Shown here: piece after piece, positions 25,834-34,180 of the stretch | Layout of the letters: each line of letters begins with the position of its first letter | Numbering within the stretch: the stretch's first letter is position 1 | NCBI GenBank assembly: GCA_002342065.1 | Contig: DDPF01000005.1 | Coordinates: forward strand, 1 to 64,000 | DNA: 64,000 nucleotides | Source: Bacteroidetes bacterium UBA2475 | GTDB taxonomy: Bacteria > Bacteroidota > Bacteroidia > B-17B0 > Aurantibacillaceae | Reading direction: 5' to 3' | The notes under the pieces: model-generated | The model's database searches: none | The model's input: the letters and a program-made list of their open reading frames with translations, nothing else | Told to the model about the DNA's origin: nothing | Made by a program: the position numbers and the translations under genes

Positions 25834-26987
25834 ATAGATTTGCTGCCATTTGAAATATTTTTTAAGAGGGCTTTGAATTCCAGCAACCATTTATCCCAAT
25901 TCAATAACTCATCGTACAATTTCCTTGTCTCTTTTCTTAATTGAACATATTCCTGAGGATGATCGATCAACTTTGCAATTTTTGAAGCGTAATCAGCTCC
26001 TTTATCAATGTAATTAACTAAAAAACCATTTTTATTTTCCTTTAGATGTCCCGCCACACCTCCGGTATTTGCTACAAGACAAGGTATGCCAAAAGCGCTG
26101 GCTTCGTTAATAACAATAGGTGTGCAATCAAAGCGGGTAGGTAAGATCAAAAAATGATGTTGTTTGTAAATGCCATTTAATTCCTGCTGACCCTTCATAT
26201 CATTCTTGTCAATAAAAGGAATAACGGTCATTTTGGGATGTTTAAATGCATTTGGAGGAATGCAACCTAAAACGGTTAACGAAACATCATATCCCTTCTC
26301 TAAAAGTAATTTAAAGGCATTAAAAGCAATTTCACCGCCTTTATTCTCCCAATACACACCAACAAATAATAATTTCCAGGCTGATGGTATAGAAACGTCG
26401 ATATCACTGGCAATTGGTAAAAGATCAAAATTGGCACCAAAGGGAATAACACTTACTTTATCAGGAGATGCTTTGTAATCTGTTATAACGGAGCTTTTGG
26501 CCCATTCTGACGATACAATAACATGTTTACTTTTTACAATTGCATTTTGCTCAATTATATTTCCTTCTTTAATAGAATTATCTTTAAGGTTCTGTAAACT
26601 ATCGTGGTAATTTAAACAACCGGCAAAGGTGCCATCAGAAATATAAATGATGGGAACAGTGGTATCTATATAAGCTATCTCTGCCGATCCTGCAGGCGCA
26701 ACAATATAATCGTATTTTTTTTCTTTTAGTTTTTTATTAAAATAATTGGCGTAGCCTTTACTTATAAATACACTGTGTCTGTAACTATAGCGCTTGTTAA
26801 GAACCTTTAAATAAAACTGGTTAATGAATTTAGCTATGAATAACCTTATTTCTGGGTAATACGGACCTAAGATCGTTACCTCTCCAATAGTACAAAGCTG
26901 TCTGTAAATAGAATAGTGGGTACCACTCCAAACCTTCTTGTTCTTTGGGTTTTCAGACGATAAATAAGCAATTTTTAACCTTTCCAC
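25824..26987 (-). CDS. Glycosyltransferase family 4 protein, inverted within the plus-strand glycan locus
   Basis: A 387-residue GT-B enzyme. LKIAYLSSENPKNKKVWSGTHYS opens the acceptor domain. The donor domain has HVIVSSEWAKSSVI, KVSVIPFGANFD, WKLLFVGVYWENKGGEIAFNAF and FLILPTRFDCTPIVINEASAFGIPCL, with Glu in the E-x7-E-like motif. It is the only minus-strand gene between 17454 and 33498. Its stop lies within a palindromic repeat, and its start is 79 bases from the next plus-strand gene, so it has its own promoter. This arrangement suggests insertion or inversion. Confidence 0.88.
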   Translation of the reverse strand: MERLKIAYLSSENPKNKKVWSGTHYSIYRQLCTIGEVTILGPYYPEIRLFIAKFINQFYLKVLNKRYSYRHSVFISKGYANYFNKKLKEKKYDYIVAPAGSAEIAYIDTTVPIIYISDGTFAGCLNYHDSLQNLKDNSIKEGNIIEQNAIVKSKHVIVSSEWAKSSVITDYKASPDKVSVIPFGANFDLLPIASDIDVSIPSAWKLLFVGVYWENKGGEIAFNAFKLLLEKGYDVSLTVLGCIPPNAFKHPKMTVIPFIDKNDMKGQQELNGIYKQHHFLILPTRFDCTPIVINEASAFGIPCLVANTGGVAGHLKENKNGFLVNYIDKGADYASKIAKLIDHPQEYVQLRKETRKLYDELLNWDKWLLEFKALLKNISNGSKSISH

Positions 26988-27066
26988 TTTTTCGCTTTAT
27001 GCTAGACAATTAGGAACTAAAACGTTAAATTTACGATAATTTTAATACTTAATTCTCTTATCAAAT

Positions 27067-27828
27067 ATGAAGTTTTCGATTATAGTACCTTCTTTTAATC
27101 AGGAACACTTTATTGATGATACATTAAGGAATTTGGTTGAAATTAAACAAAAAGCCAAAGAAAGGGGAATTGATGTTGAAGTTTTAGTATTTGATTCTCA
27201 ATCCAATAATAATGTACAGGCCTCTATCAATAATTTTAAGTCGGATCTTGACTATGTTGAAATAAAAAAAGACCTGGGACAATACGACGCAATTAATAAA
27301 GGGATATTAAAAAGCACTGGCGATTACTGGACATGGCTTAATACAGATGATCTGATGAATGTAGAAGGATTTTTAAAATTAGCAGAGATTTTGAAGAAAG
27401 ACAGTTCAATTGATTATATATATGGTGGCGTGAATTATATAAACGAAAAAGGAGATATTACTAAACATTATGGTTCCTATCCCCTGGATATTAAAACCCT
27501 TTATTCGCATACACCGGCAATATTTCAACCGGGTTCTTTTTTTAAAAGAACATTCACTAGTAAAATTGGTCTTTTAATGCCTTATCAATGTTGTTTTGAT
27601 TATGAATATATATTACGTTGTTTTAAAAATAATGCTGTAGTTTATTGCTGCAGTTTTGTAGTTTCTAATTTCAGGTTTTATAAAACATCTAAATCCGGTA
27701 GCATCATTCCTGTATTCATAAAAGAACAATTAGAAATAAGTAAAAATTATGGCAGAAAATGGTTCCATTTTTTAACGATTTTTTCTTACTTACGTTTATT
27801 AAAACACGCTTTATTTCCACGTAAATGA
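27067..27828 (+). CDS. Glycosyltransferase family 2 protein
   Basis: A 253-residue GT-A enzyme. FSIIVPSFNQEHFIDDTLRNL and EVLVFDSQSNNNVQ are followed by DLGQYDAINKGILKSTGDYWTWLNTDDLMN, where NTDD is the metal motif and GQYDAINKG is typical of WcaE/WcaA-like transferases. QPGSFFKRTF and CCFDYEYILRCF mark the acceptor and catalytic parts. It restarts the plus-strand operon after the inverted gene and overlaps the next ATG by 4 bases. Confidence 0.88.
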   Translation: MKFSIIVPSFNQEHFIDDTLRNLVEIKQKAKERGIDVEVLVFDSQSNNNVQASINNFKSDLDYVEIKKDLGQYDAINKGILKSTGDYWTWLNTDDLMNVEGFLKLAEILKKDSSIDYIYGGVNYINEKGDITKHYGSYPLDIKTLYSHTPAIFQPGSFFKRTFTSKIGLLMPYQCCFDYEYILRCFKNNAVVYCCSFVVSNFRFYKTSKSGSIIPVFIKEQLEISKNYGRKWFHFLTIFSYLRLLKHALFPRK

Positions 27829-28937
27829 AAGTTTTACTATTATCAGATACTTATAGTGAACACACCGAGAAATGGGCGTTGGGGCTTGCCAATAATGGCA
27901 TACAGGTGGGCTTATTTAGTTTTAATAAAGCTTCTTACGATTGGTATGTGCATGAGAATGTCACCGTTTTTTTTGAACCCGAAACCAAGATCAATGCAGA
28001 AAGTACTTTAACAAAACTGGCTTATTTAAAATATGTATCTATTTTAAAAAAGATCATTAAACAGTTTGAACCCGATATTTTGCACGCCCATTACGCAACA
28101 AGTTATGGTTTGGTAGGTGCATTAACCGATTTTCATCCCTTTGTTATTTCGTGTTGGGGATCGGATGTTATGAAATTTCCCAACAAGAATTTTGTAGCAA
28201 AATCTATTTTAAAATATAATTTCAAAAAGGCCGATCTACTATGTGCCACTTCGCATACTATTGAGGATTATATTAATGTGGTAATAAAAACGCCTGTTTC
28301 GGTAATTCCTTTTGGAATTAATATTGAGGAATTTAAACCAAAACAAGTAGAATCGCTTTTTAATGTGAACGATTTTGTTTTAGGAAGTATTAAACCGCTT
28401 GAAAGTCTCTATAACATTGATGTTTTAATAAAATCTTTCGCTAAATTATTGCCAACTTACGATAATTTAAAACTATTAATTATTGGCGAGGGTACAGAGC
28501 TAAATGCTTTAAAAGAACTTTGTCAGAATTTAGGTATTTTTGAGAAGGTGATATTTATGGGCAGGATTCCCTTTAAGGAGATCAGCAAATATTATAACAT
28601 GATAGATGTGCTTGTAAATATTAGCGAATACGAAAGTTTTGGCGTTTCGGTAGTTGAAGCAATGGCTTGCGGCACACCGGTAGTTGTTACAAACGTTGGC
28701 GGATTGAAAGAAGTTGTGAGGGACGACTCGGTTGGACTTAAAGTAAAGGTGGGAGATGTAGACGATACTGCAAGTGCAATAGAACGTTTAATGAATGATA
28801 AAGCATTGTATGAGCAAATAGCTATCAATGCAAGAAAGCATGTAATTGAAAGATATAATTGGGATGATAATGTGAAGCAGATGATAGAAGAATATTCGAA
28901 ATTGTTAAATAAAGAAAATAAAAATACCAAAGCGTGA
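27825..28937 (+). CDS. Glycosyltransferase family 4 protein
   Basis: A 370-residue GT-B enzyme. The acceptor domain holds KVLLLSDTYSEHTEKWALGLA, ILHAHYATSYGLVGAL and ISCWGSDVMKFP. The donor domain has SVIPFGINIEEF, KLLIIGEGTELNALKEL, VIFMGRIPFKEISKYY and EYESFGVSVVEAMACGTPVVVTNVGG, the canonical E-x7-E retaining-transferase motif. It fits a cytosolic, membrane-peripheral enzyme adding one residue of the repeat unit. It overlaps both neighbours by 4 bases. Confidence 0.92.
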   Translation: MKVLLLSDTYSEHTEKWALGLANNGIQVGLFSFNKASYDWYVHENVTVFFEPETKINAESTLTKLAYLKYVSILKKIIKQFEPDILHAHYATSYGLVGALTDFHPFVISCWGSDVMKFPNKNFVAKSILKYNFKKADLLCATSHTIEDYINVVIKTPVSVIPFGINIEEFKPKQVESLFNVNDFVLGSIKPLESLYNIDVLIKSFAKLLPTYDNLKLLIIGEGTELNALKELCQNLGIFEKVIFMGRIPFKEISKYYNMIDVLVNISEYESFGVSVVEAMACGTPVVVTNVGGLKEVVRDDSVGLKVKVGDVDDTASAIERLMNDKALYEQIAINARKHVIERYNWDDNVKQMIEEYSKLLNKENKNTKA

Positions 28938-29896
28938 TCTTAAAACCAATAAATAATTTAGACCAGTTTACCGAAAAGGCTGAACCCGTTATAGGTGTTT
29001 TTGGAAGTAAAAAATGGTTATCAGTTTATGGCGATAAGCTGGAGTTAATTGGTATTTATAAAGACGAACACCAGTTAATTGGCGGCTTTTATTTTTTAAA
29101 GACAAAAAAATACGGTTTTAACTTTGTTAAATTACCGCCTTACACACCGCATTGTGGTTTGTTCTTTGTTTCAGAGAGTACTAATAAGTCTTCTAGCAAT
29201 AATTTTTCTAAAGAGGTAATGAATGATATTTGCGAATACTTTACACTTCAAAAAAGCTCGTTGACCATTTTAGCTTTTCCTTCAGCGATAATAGATCTGC
29301 AGCCTTTTATTTGGGATAAATACAAAGTGATTCCTAACTATACTTATCGAATTAATTTAAATAATACAATAGAAAGTATTAAAGGCAATTTTGATACCAA
29401 GAACAGAAATGTAATTAATAAAGCTATAAAGGAAGAGGTAGTTGTCACCGAAAACTCTATGAAGCAGGAAGAACTTTATAAGTTCTTTAAAGGTTCATTA
29501 AAGGCCGCAGGGGCAAATGTATACGAAGAAGAACTAAAAAATATTTTTCTTGAATTTTCTGACGCATCCAATTCTTTTGCATTGATAGCAGAAAAGGGAA
29601 GTGAATTTTTTGGCGCAGTCTTTTGTGTATATGATAAAAACACCTGCTATTATTTGTTAGGTGGTATAAACAAAAATTCAGGTATCCAGGGTATTAATAA
29701 TTTATTGATCCAAAAAAGTATTGAAAAAGCAAAAGATCTTGGATGCACCACATTTGATTTTGAGGGTTCGATGTTAAAAGGCGTTGAAAAATTCTTCAGA
29801 GGTTTTGGTCCCGAATTGATACCGTATTATACAGTTAACAAGGCCTCATTGCCATTAGAGATCCTTTTAAAATATAAGAAACGCGAAATATTTTAA
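28934..29896 (+). CDS. FemAB/BioF2-like GNAT acyltransferase
   Basis: A 320-residue cytosolic protein of the double-GNAT (FemAB-like, acetyltransferase 6) type. A GTG start overlaps the preceding TGA. The N-terminal half has FGSKKWLSVYGDKLELIGIYKDEHQLIGGFY, and the C-terminal half has NRNVINKAIKEEVVV, FFGAVFCVYDKNTCYYLLGG and FDFEGSMLKGVEKFFRGFG, the usual FDF-x-G-S end. In polysaccharide loci such proteins are thought to transfer acyl or aminoacyl groups to amino sugars. It is followed directly by a second family member, and the two may act in sequence. Confidence 0.78.
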   Translation: MILKPINNLDQFTEKAEPVIGVFGSKKWLSVYGDKLELIGIYKDEHQLIGGFYFLKTKKYGFNFVKLPPYTPHCGLFFVSESTNKSSSNNFSKEVMNDICEYFTLQKSSLTILAFPSAIIDLQPFIWDKYKVIPNYTYRINLNNTIESIKGNFDTKNRNVINKAIKEEVVVTENSMKQEELYKFFKGSLKAAGANVYEEELKNIFLEFSDASNSFALIAEKGSEFFGAVFCVYDKNTCYYLLGGINKNSGIQGINNLLIQKSIEKAKDLGCTTFDFEGSMLKGVEKFFRGFGPELIPYYTVNKASLPLEILLKYKKREIF

Positions 29897-30804
29897 TGGA
29901 AAAATTAAGGCATATAAAACACGCTGATATTGACTTTAAGAAATGGGATAACACCGTATTGTCTTCTAAATTCCCATTTGTGTTTGCGCAATCTTTCTAT
30001 TTAAATGCAACTTGTCCTAAGTGGGATGCATTGGTAATAGGCAATTATGAAAGTATTTTCCCATTAACCGCAAAAACCAAATTAGGACTTAAATATTTGC
30101 CACAACCTTCTTTTACTTCTCAGTTAGGTGCTTACGGTAAAGTAAATAGCGAGGAGGAGTGGGAATTTTACAATTATATCACGAAACAATTTAAATTAAT
30201 TGAGATAGAGTTAAATGCTTCTAATAAAATTAAAACGGAGTATATAAAACCAAAATGGACATTTATAATTGATTACGATAAAGGATACAGTTATAATCAA
30301 AACACAAAACGTAATATTAGTAAAGCGCTTAAAAATAATTTTACAGTTAAGAAAGTAGAAGCCAAAGAAATTTTAGCGCTTTCAAAAAAATACATAGATC
30401 CTTTTTTGCAGAAGGAAATTGGTCTTTCCCGCTCGGTTGTAAAAACTTTCAATGATCTTGTAGAAAATAGTTTAAAGCATAAAAGTTTATTGACCTTTAA
30501 AACTGTAGATAGTAACAATACTATTATGGCCCTCGGGCATTTTGTTTATAATGGCAACCATGCCTTTTATTTGAAAGGAACCAATTTTGATAAAAAAGAA
30601 AATTCGGGCAGCATGCATTTGCTAATAGATGAAGCCATAAAATATTTTGAAGGTAAAGCAGAAATTTTTGATTTCGGTGGCGGTGCAAATACAGGCCTGG
30701 CTTCTTTTTATAAAGGGTTAGGAGGAGAGCAGCTTGATTACAGCTTTTTAAAAATAAATAAATTACCAAAAATAGTTTCCATTTTAAAAGGAAATAAGAA
30801 GTAG
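29896..30804 (+). CDS. FemAB-like GNAT acyltransferase, second of a tandem pair
   Basis: A 302-residue protein related to its upstream neighbour, though clearly divergent. It has FVFAQSFYLNATCPKWDALVIGNYESIFPL in the first half, NTKRNISKALKNNF (the counterpart of NRNVINKAIKE) in the middle, and NGNHAFYLKGTNF plus FDFGGGANTGLASFYKGLGG near the end. The FDF-G pattern supports the family. Its start shares a base with the preceding stop. It is expected to be cytosolic and to modify an amino sugar; the substrate is unknown. Confidence 0.75.
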   Translation: MEKLRHIKHADIDFKKWDNTVLSSKFPFVFAQSFYLNATCPKWDALVIGNYESIFPLTAKTKLGLKYLPQPSFTSQLGAYGKVNSEEEWEFYNYITKQFKLIEIELNASNKIKTEYIKPKWTFIIDYDKGYSYNQNTKRNISKALKNNFTVKKVEAKEILALSKKYIDPFLQKEIGLSRSVVKTFNDLVENSLKHKSLLTFKTVDSNNTIMALGHFVYNGNHAFYLKGTNFDKKENSGSMHLLIDEAIKYFEGKAEIFDFGGGANTGLASFYKGLGGEQLDYSFLKINKLPKIVSILKGNKK

Positions 30805-30810
30805 ATCTTT

Positions 30811-31626
30811 ATGAAAGCCATTATATCGCACGATGTAGATCATATTAGTATTTTAGAACATACCTTTAAGGATGCCATTATCCCTAAATTCCTTGCACGA
30901 ATGCATATTGAACTGTTGGCCGGAAAGATCTCTTTAAGAGAATATACTTTACGCTGGACGGACTTCTTTAAAAATAAATGGCAAAATATTGATGAGTTAA
31001 TTACTTACAACAACATCAATAACATTCCTTCTTCTTTTTTTATTGCCGTTAACAGGGGTATCGGTCTCAATTATTCAAACCGTGCTGCATTATTATGGAT
31101 AGAACAAATGCAACGCAGAAATTGCGAGATAAATTTGCATGGAATTGAATTCGAGAATCAGGAACTCATTAATAAAGAATTTGAATTGTTTAAAGTGTTA
31201 ACCAAAAATAAAACATTTGGTGTAAGAATGCATTATGTACGCAATTCAGAAAATACATTTAATATGCTGGGTAAAGCAGGTTACCGGTTTGATAGTACTG
31301 AACATTCGTTTAAAGATCCCTACAAGATCGGTGATATGTGGGAGTTCCCTTTCCAGATAATGGATGGCTGGATAATTGAGGATGGCAAAAAATGGCAATC
31401 CCTTAATCTTGAAAAATCAAAAGTTAACACACTTAAAATAATTGATAGGGCACAAAAAGAGAATTTAAAATATATTGGTATCGATTTTCACGACCGCTAT
31501 TTTTCACACTCTTTTAAAACTTGGTTAAATTGGTACATGTGGTTGGTTGAATATTTAAAGGCTAATAAAATAGAGTTTGTGAATTACGAAATGGCTATTA
31601 ATGAATTAGAAAACAATACAAAATGA
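30811..31626 (+). CDS. Polysaccharide deacetylase (NodB-like) family protein without signal peptide
   Basis: A 271-residue protein. KAIISHDVDHISI at the N-terminus gives the HDVD motif (catalytic base and metal Asp) seen in many cytosolic NodB-fold proteins; LHGIEFENQ supplies a metal His, GVRMHYVRNSE the following motif, and YIGIDFHDRYFSH the C-terminal motif with His. There is no signal peptide, so any deacetylation occurs on precursors in the cytoplasm rather than on exported polymer. It lies at the end of the glycan operon, right after two acyltransferase-like genes, and overlaps the next ATG by 4 bases. Confidence 0.75.
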   Translation: MKAIISHDVDHISILEHTFKDAIIPKFLARMHIELLAGKISLREYTLRWTDFFKNKWQNIDELITYNNINNIPSSFFIAVNRGIGLNYSNRAALLWIEQMQRRNCEINLHGIEFENQELINKEFELFKVLTKNKTFGVRMHYVRNSENTFNMLGKAGYRFDSTEHSFKDPYKIGDMWEFPFQIMDGWIIEDGKKWQSLNLEKSKVNTLKIIDRAQKENLKYIGIDFHDRYFSHSFKTWLNWYMWLVEYLKANKIEFVNYEMAINELENNTK

Positions 31627-32099
31627 AAAAAATATTCCTGTTTTTAATTCTTGCTTTATTTGTGAATCCTGCTTTTTCTCAAAAAAAGAAAAAAGTAAAA
31701 GAGCTGCATATTAAAGCAGTTACAGAGATCGTTGAAATTAATGGAAAGAAGCTGATGGATTCAAAGACCGTTTTTGATAAAAATGGCGAAATAATTGAAG
31801 AAGAAAAATACGACGATAAAGGAAAGCTTTTTTCAAGAATAAAATACAAATTAGATGTAAATAATGAAGTAATTGAGGAGTTGGAATATAATACTGCAAA
31901 TAAATTGGTGCAAAAGAAAACCTGTAAATATAATTACCTGCAAAAAAAAACCGAGGAAGCTTTTTTTAATGAGAAAAATGCATTGGTAAAAAAGCACATC
32001 TATACCTATGATGCCAAAGGCTTAAAGCTCACCAAAACAACTTATAACGGTTTAAATAAAGTTGTGTCAAAAAAGACCTACACCTACGCTTATAAATAA
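31623..32099 (+). CDS. Small secreted hypothetical protein with YwqK/MORN-like strand repeats
   Basis: A 158-residue protein with a clear signal peptide (KKIFLFLILALFVNPAFSQ). The mature part is very Lys-rich and contains repeated hairpin units of the form D-x-x-G-x-x-x-x-x-x-x-Y, for example FDKNGEIIEEEKYDDKGKLFSRIKY, resembling antitoxin YwqK/MORN-type repeats. An A9 run lies in the coding sequence at 31942-31950. It is probably periplasmic or surface exposed. The start overlaps the deacetylase stop (ATGA). No function is offered. Confidence 0.7.
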   Translation: MKKIFLFLILALFVNPAFSQKKKKVKELHIKAVTEIVEINGKKLMDSKTVFDKNGEIIEEEKYDDKGKLFSRIKYKLDVNNEVIEELEYNTANKLVQKKTCKYNYLQKKTEEAFFNEKNALVKKHIYTYDAKGLKLTKTTYNGLNKVVSKKTYTYAYK

Positions 32100-32876
32100 G
32101 TGGGAACAATAAACGATATATTAGAGAAGTTTGAACGAATAGGACTGGAAGAGTTGAGTCCGTTTAAATTAATGAACCGTACCGATACAAAATTTACTTT
32201 TTCTTCCGGAGATCTCCCATTATTCTTGGGTCAGCTTTCGGCCTATTATAAAATATTATCGGTAAACAATAATTTAAAATTATCTTACCAAACACAGTAT
32301 TACGACACACCACAGTTTGATATGTATCTGAGACATCATAACGATGCGTTGAACAGATACAAAGTAAGGCATCGCAGGTACGAGGAAAGCAAGACCGGTT
32401 TTTTAGAAATAAAATTAAAGAACAATAAAGGCCGAACCATAAAAGAAAGGATCGCGCAAAATGTTTTACAAAGTAAATGGACAGAGGTAGAAAATAAATT
32501 TATAGCTGATAGAACAACCTACGATCCCAAAACACTAATACCCTCAGTTCTGGTAAAATATACGCGGATTACTCTAATTAATACCAAGGTCAACGAAAAG
32601 GTGACTATAGACGTTGATATTGTCTTTTCAAATGAGAACAATGCTCATGAGTTGGGGAGTGTTGTGATAGCCGAGGTTAAACAGGCTCTTAAAGCAAGAA
32701 CCCCGGCCCTTTCAATATTAAAAGATCTTGGTATAAAACCTGTTTCTTTAAGCAAATATTGCCTTGGAGTTAATTATCTTTATCCTCGTTTAAAGAAAAA
32801 TAACTTTAAGCAAAAATTGATAACTTTACGCAAAATTATAAATGACGCACCTATTGGCCATATTGCAGGTATCTGA
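32100..32876 (+). CDS. VTC-domain protein (predicted polyphosphate polymerase)
   Basis: A 258-residue protein with the triphosphate-tunnel fold of VTC domains. Basic and acidic tunnel residues are visible in order: MNRTDTKFTF, then LNRYKVRHRRYEE (RxKxRxR), GFLEIKLKNNKGRTIKER (ExKxK), VTIDVDIVF (DxD) and VVIAEVKQA (ExK). In yeast Vtc4 this domain makes polyphosphate from ATP. The GTG start follows the upstream TAA without a gap. The protein has no membrane segment, and the next gene, overlapping by 35 bases, encodes the membrane partner DUF4956. Confidence 0.85.
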   Translation: MGTINDILEKFERIGLEELSPFKLMNRTDTKFTFSSGDLPLFLGQLSAYYKILSVNNNLKLSYQTQYYDTPQFDMYLRHHNDALNRYKVRHRRYEESKTGFLEIKLKNNKGRTIKERIAQNVLQSKWTEVENKFIADRTTYDPKTLIPSVLVKYTRITLINTKVNEKVTIDVDIVFSNENNAHELGSVVIAEVKQALKARTPALSILKDLGIKPVSLSKYCLGVNYLYPRLKKNNFKQKLITLRKIINDAPIGHIAGI

Positions 32877-33498
32877 AGAAATTGTAGCTACAGGCATGGA
32901 TGCTATGCAAAAAATTTCGGGTAAACTGTTCTTTAGGTTAGCTATTGATCTTGTATCGGTAATTATATTAATTCGTTTCGTTTATTTTCCGGTATACAAA
33001 AAACGTGAATTCTATCTTACCTTCTTTATTTTTAATATCGTTATATTTTTACTGAGCTTTTTATTGAACAAGGTCGATCTTAGTCTTGGTGCTGCATTTG
33101 GCTTATTTGCCGTTTTTAGTATGTTGCGTTACCGTACTGAGAATATCAGTATTAAAGATATGACCTATTTGTTTTTAGTAATAGCAGTAGGATTAATAAA
33201 TGCCATTACGAAAATTAAATTTGCAGATGATCAATACGAATATGCTTTCTTAGGAATAATAAACACAGTTATACTTATCCTTGCATTTTTACTTGAGAGT
33301 AAATTATTCTTTAAAAAAGAGGGTATAAAACTTATAGTGTACGAAAAGATCGAACTTGTTAATGCCACAAACCACGCGCAGCTTATAGAAGATATTAAAA
33401 CCCGTACCGGGCTTAATGTTTATAAGGTTTCGATAATTAAGATCGATTTTTTAAACGATTCGGCGCAAATTAAGATTTATTACTACGAGGATCGATGA
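32842..33498 (+). CDS. DUF4956 integral membrane protein
   Basis: A 218-residue protein with about four transmembrane helices (LAIDLVSVIILIRFVYFPVY, FFIFNIVIFLLSFLL, FLVIAVGLINAI, IINTVILILAFLL). GAAFGLFAVFSMLRYRTENISIKDMTYLF is the hallmark DUF4956 segment. The C-terminal 60 residues are a small cytoplasmic alpha-beta domain. The family is regularly encoded beside VTC-domain proteins, sometimes with CotH, and probably forms a membrane complex with them. No CotH gene is present here. The stop codon lies at the edge of a palindromic element. Confidence 0.87.
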   Translation: MTHLLAILQVSEEIVATGMDAMQKISGKLFFRLAIDLVSVIILIRFVYFPVYKKREFYLTFFIFNIVIFLLSFLLNKVDLSLGAAFGLFAVFSMLRYRTENISIKDMTYLFLVIAVGLINAITKIKFADDQYEYAFLGIINTVILILAFLLESKLFFKKEGIKLIVYEKIELVNATNHAQLIEDIKTRTGLNVYKVSIIKIDFLNDSAQIKIYYYEDR

Positions 33499-33591
33499 TG
33501 GAACACGGAGCACGCGGATTAAACTGGTCTCCACGGATCTTTTAATTTAATCTGTGTAGACCCTTACTATCCGTATAGTCTGTGTTCTATC
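33497..33591. repeat. Palindromic element at a convergent gene junction
   Basis: Arms of 22 bases, 33497-33518 and the complement of 33570-33591, match at 16 positions (GATGGAACACGG against GATAGAACACAG). An inner pair, CGGATTAAAC and ATTTAATCTG, also matches. The left arm touches the TGA of the DUF4956 gene, and the right arm contains the TAG (33587-33589) of the glutathione peroxidase gene. It resembles the elements at 25749 and 54830 in position but not in sequence. Confidence 0.65.
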
Positions 33592-34135
33592 TCGTTATCC
33601 ACTTTAAAATTGTAGAACAATCGGGTTTTTTCCAGGGAGAAACAACATTTACTAAAAAACCTTTTTCGTCAATTAAATATTTTTGAAAATTCCATTTTAC
33701 GTTTGAATTCATAACACCGTTTTGCGACTTGGACGTGAGCCACTTATAGATAGGGTGTGCATCATCTCCTTTTAAAGAGATCTTTTGCATCATTAAAAAA
33801 GTAACACCGTAATTGCGTTCGCAAAAAGAGTGGATCTCGTCATTTGAACCTGGATCCTGATGTGCAAAATCATTTGTAGGAAAACCAACGATCACCAATC
33901 CTGAGTCTTTATAGGTTGTGTAAAGGGCCTGTAATTCTTTAAATTGAGGTGTTAAGCCACACTCACTTGCTGTATTTACCACAATTAATTTTTTTCCTTT
34001 AAAGTCCTTAAAGTCTATTTGTTTTCCTTCTATACTGCTGGCAGTAAATTGATGAATACTACTTGTAGGTTGGCCTCTGAAGAGGAATGGAAAGAAGAAA
34101 AAAGGCGTCATAAATAGTTTAGTTAAAGATCTCAT
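33587..34135 (-). CDS. Glutathione peroxidase-family peroxidase, exported
   Basis: A 182-residue thioredoxin-fold peroxidase with an N-terminal hydrophobic signal (LFMTPFFFFPFLF). The peroxidatic Cys is in VVNTASECGLTPQFKELQALY. The second motif reads VGFPTNDFAHQDPGSN where classical enzymes have FPCNQFG, so the resolving Cys and the tetrad Gln are replaced by Thr and Asp, as in many Bacteroidota homologues. The third motif, VKWNFQKYLIDEKG, keeps Trp and Asn. It reduces peroxides with thioredoxin-like donors, probably in the periplasm. It is divergent from the thioesterase gene 45 bases away. Confidence 0.9.
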   Translation of the reverse strand: MRSLTKLFMTPFFFFPFLFRGQPTSSIHQFTASSIEGKQIDFKDFKGKKLIVVNTASECGLTPQFKELQALYTTYKDSGLVIVGFPTNDFAHQDPGSNDEIHSFCERNYGVTFLMMQKISLKGDDAHPIYKWLTSKSQNGVMNSNVKWNFQKYLIDEKGFLVNVVSPWKKPDCSTILKWITR

Positions 34136-34180
34136 TTTGAATGTTTAAATTTAAACCAATAAATCGGATTAAAGTTTAGT

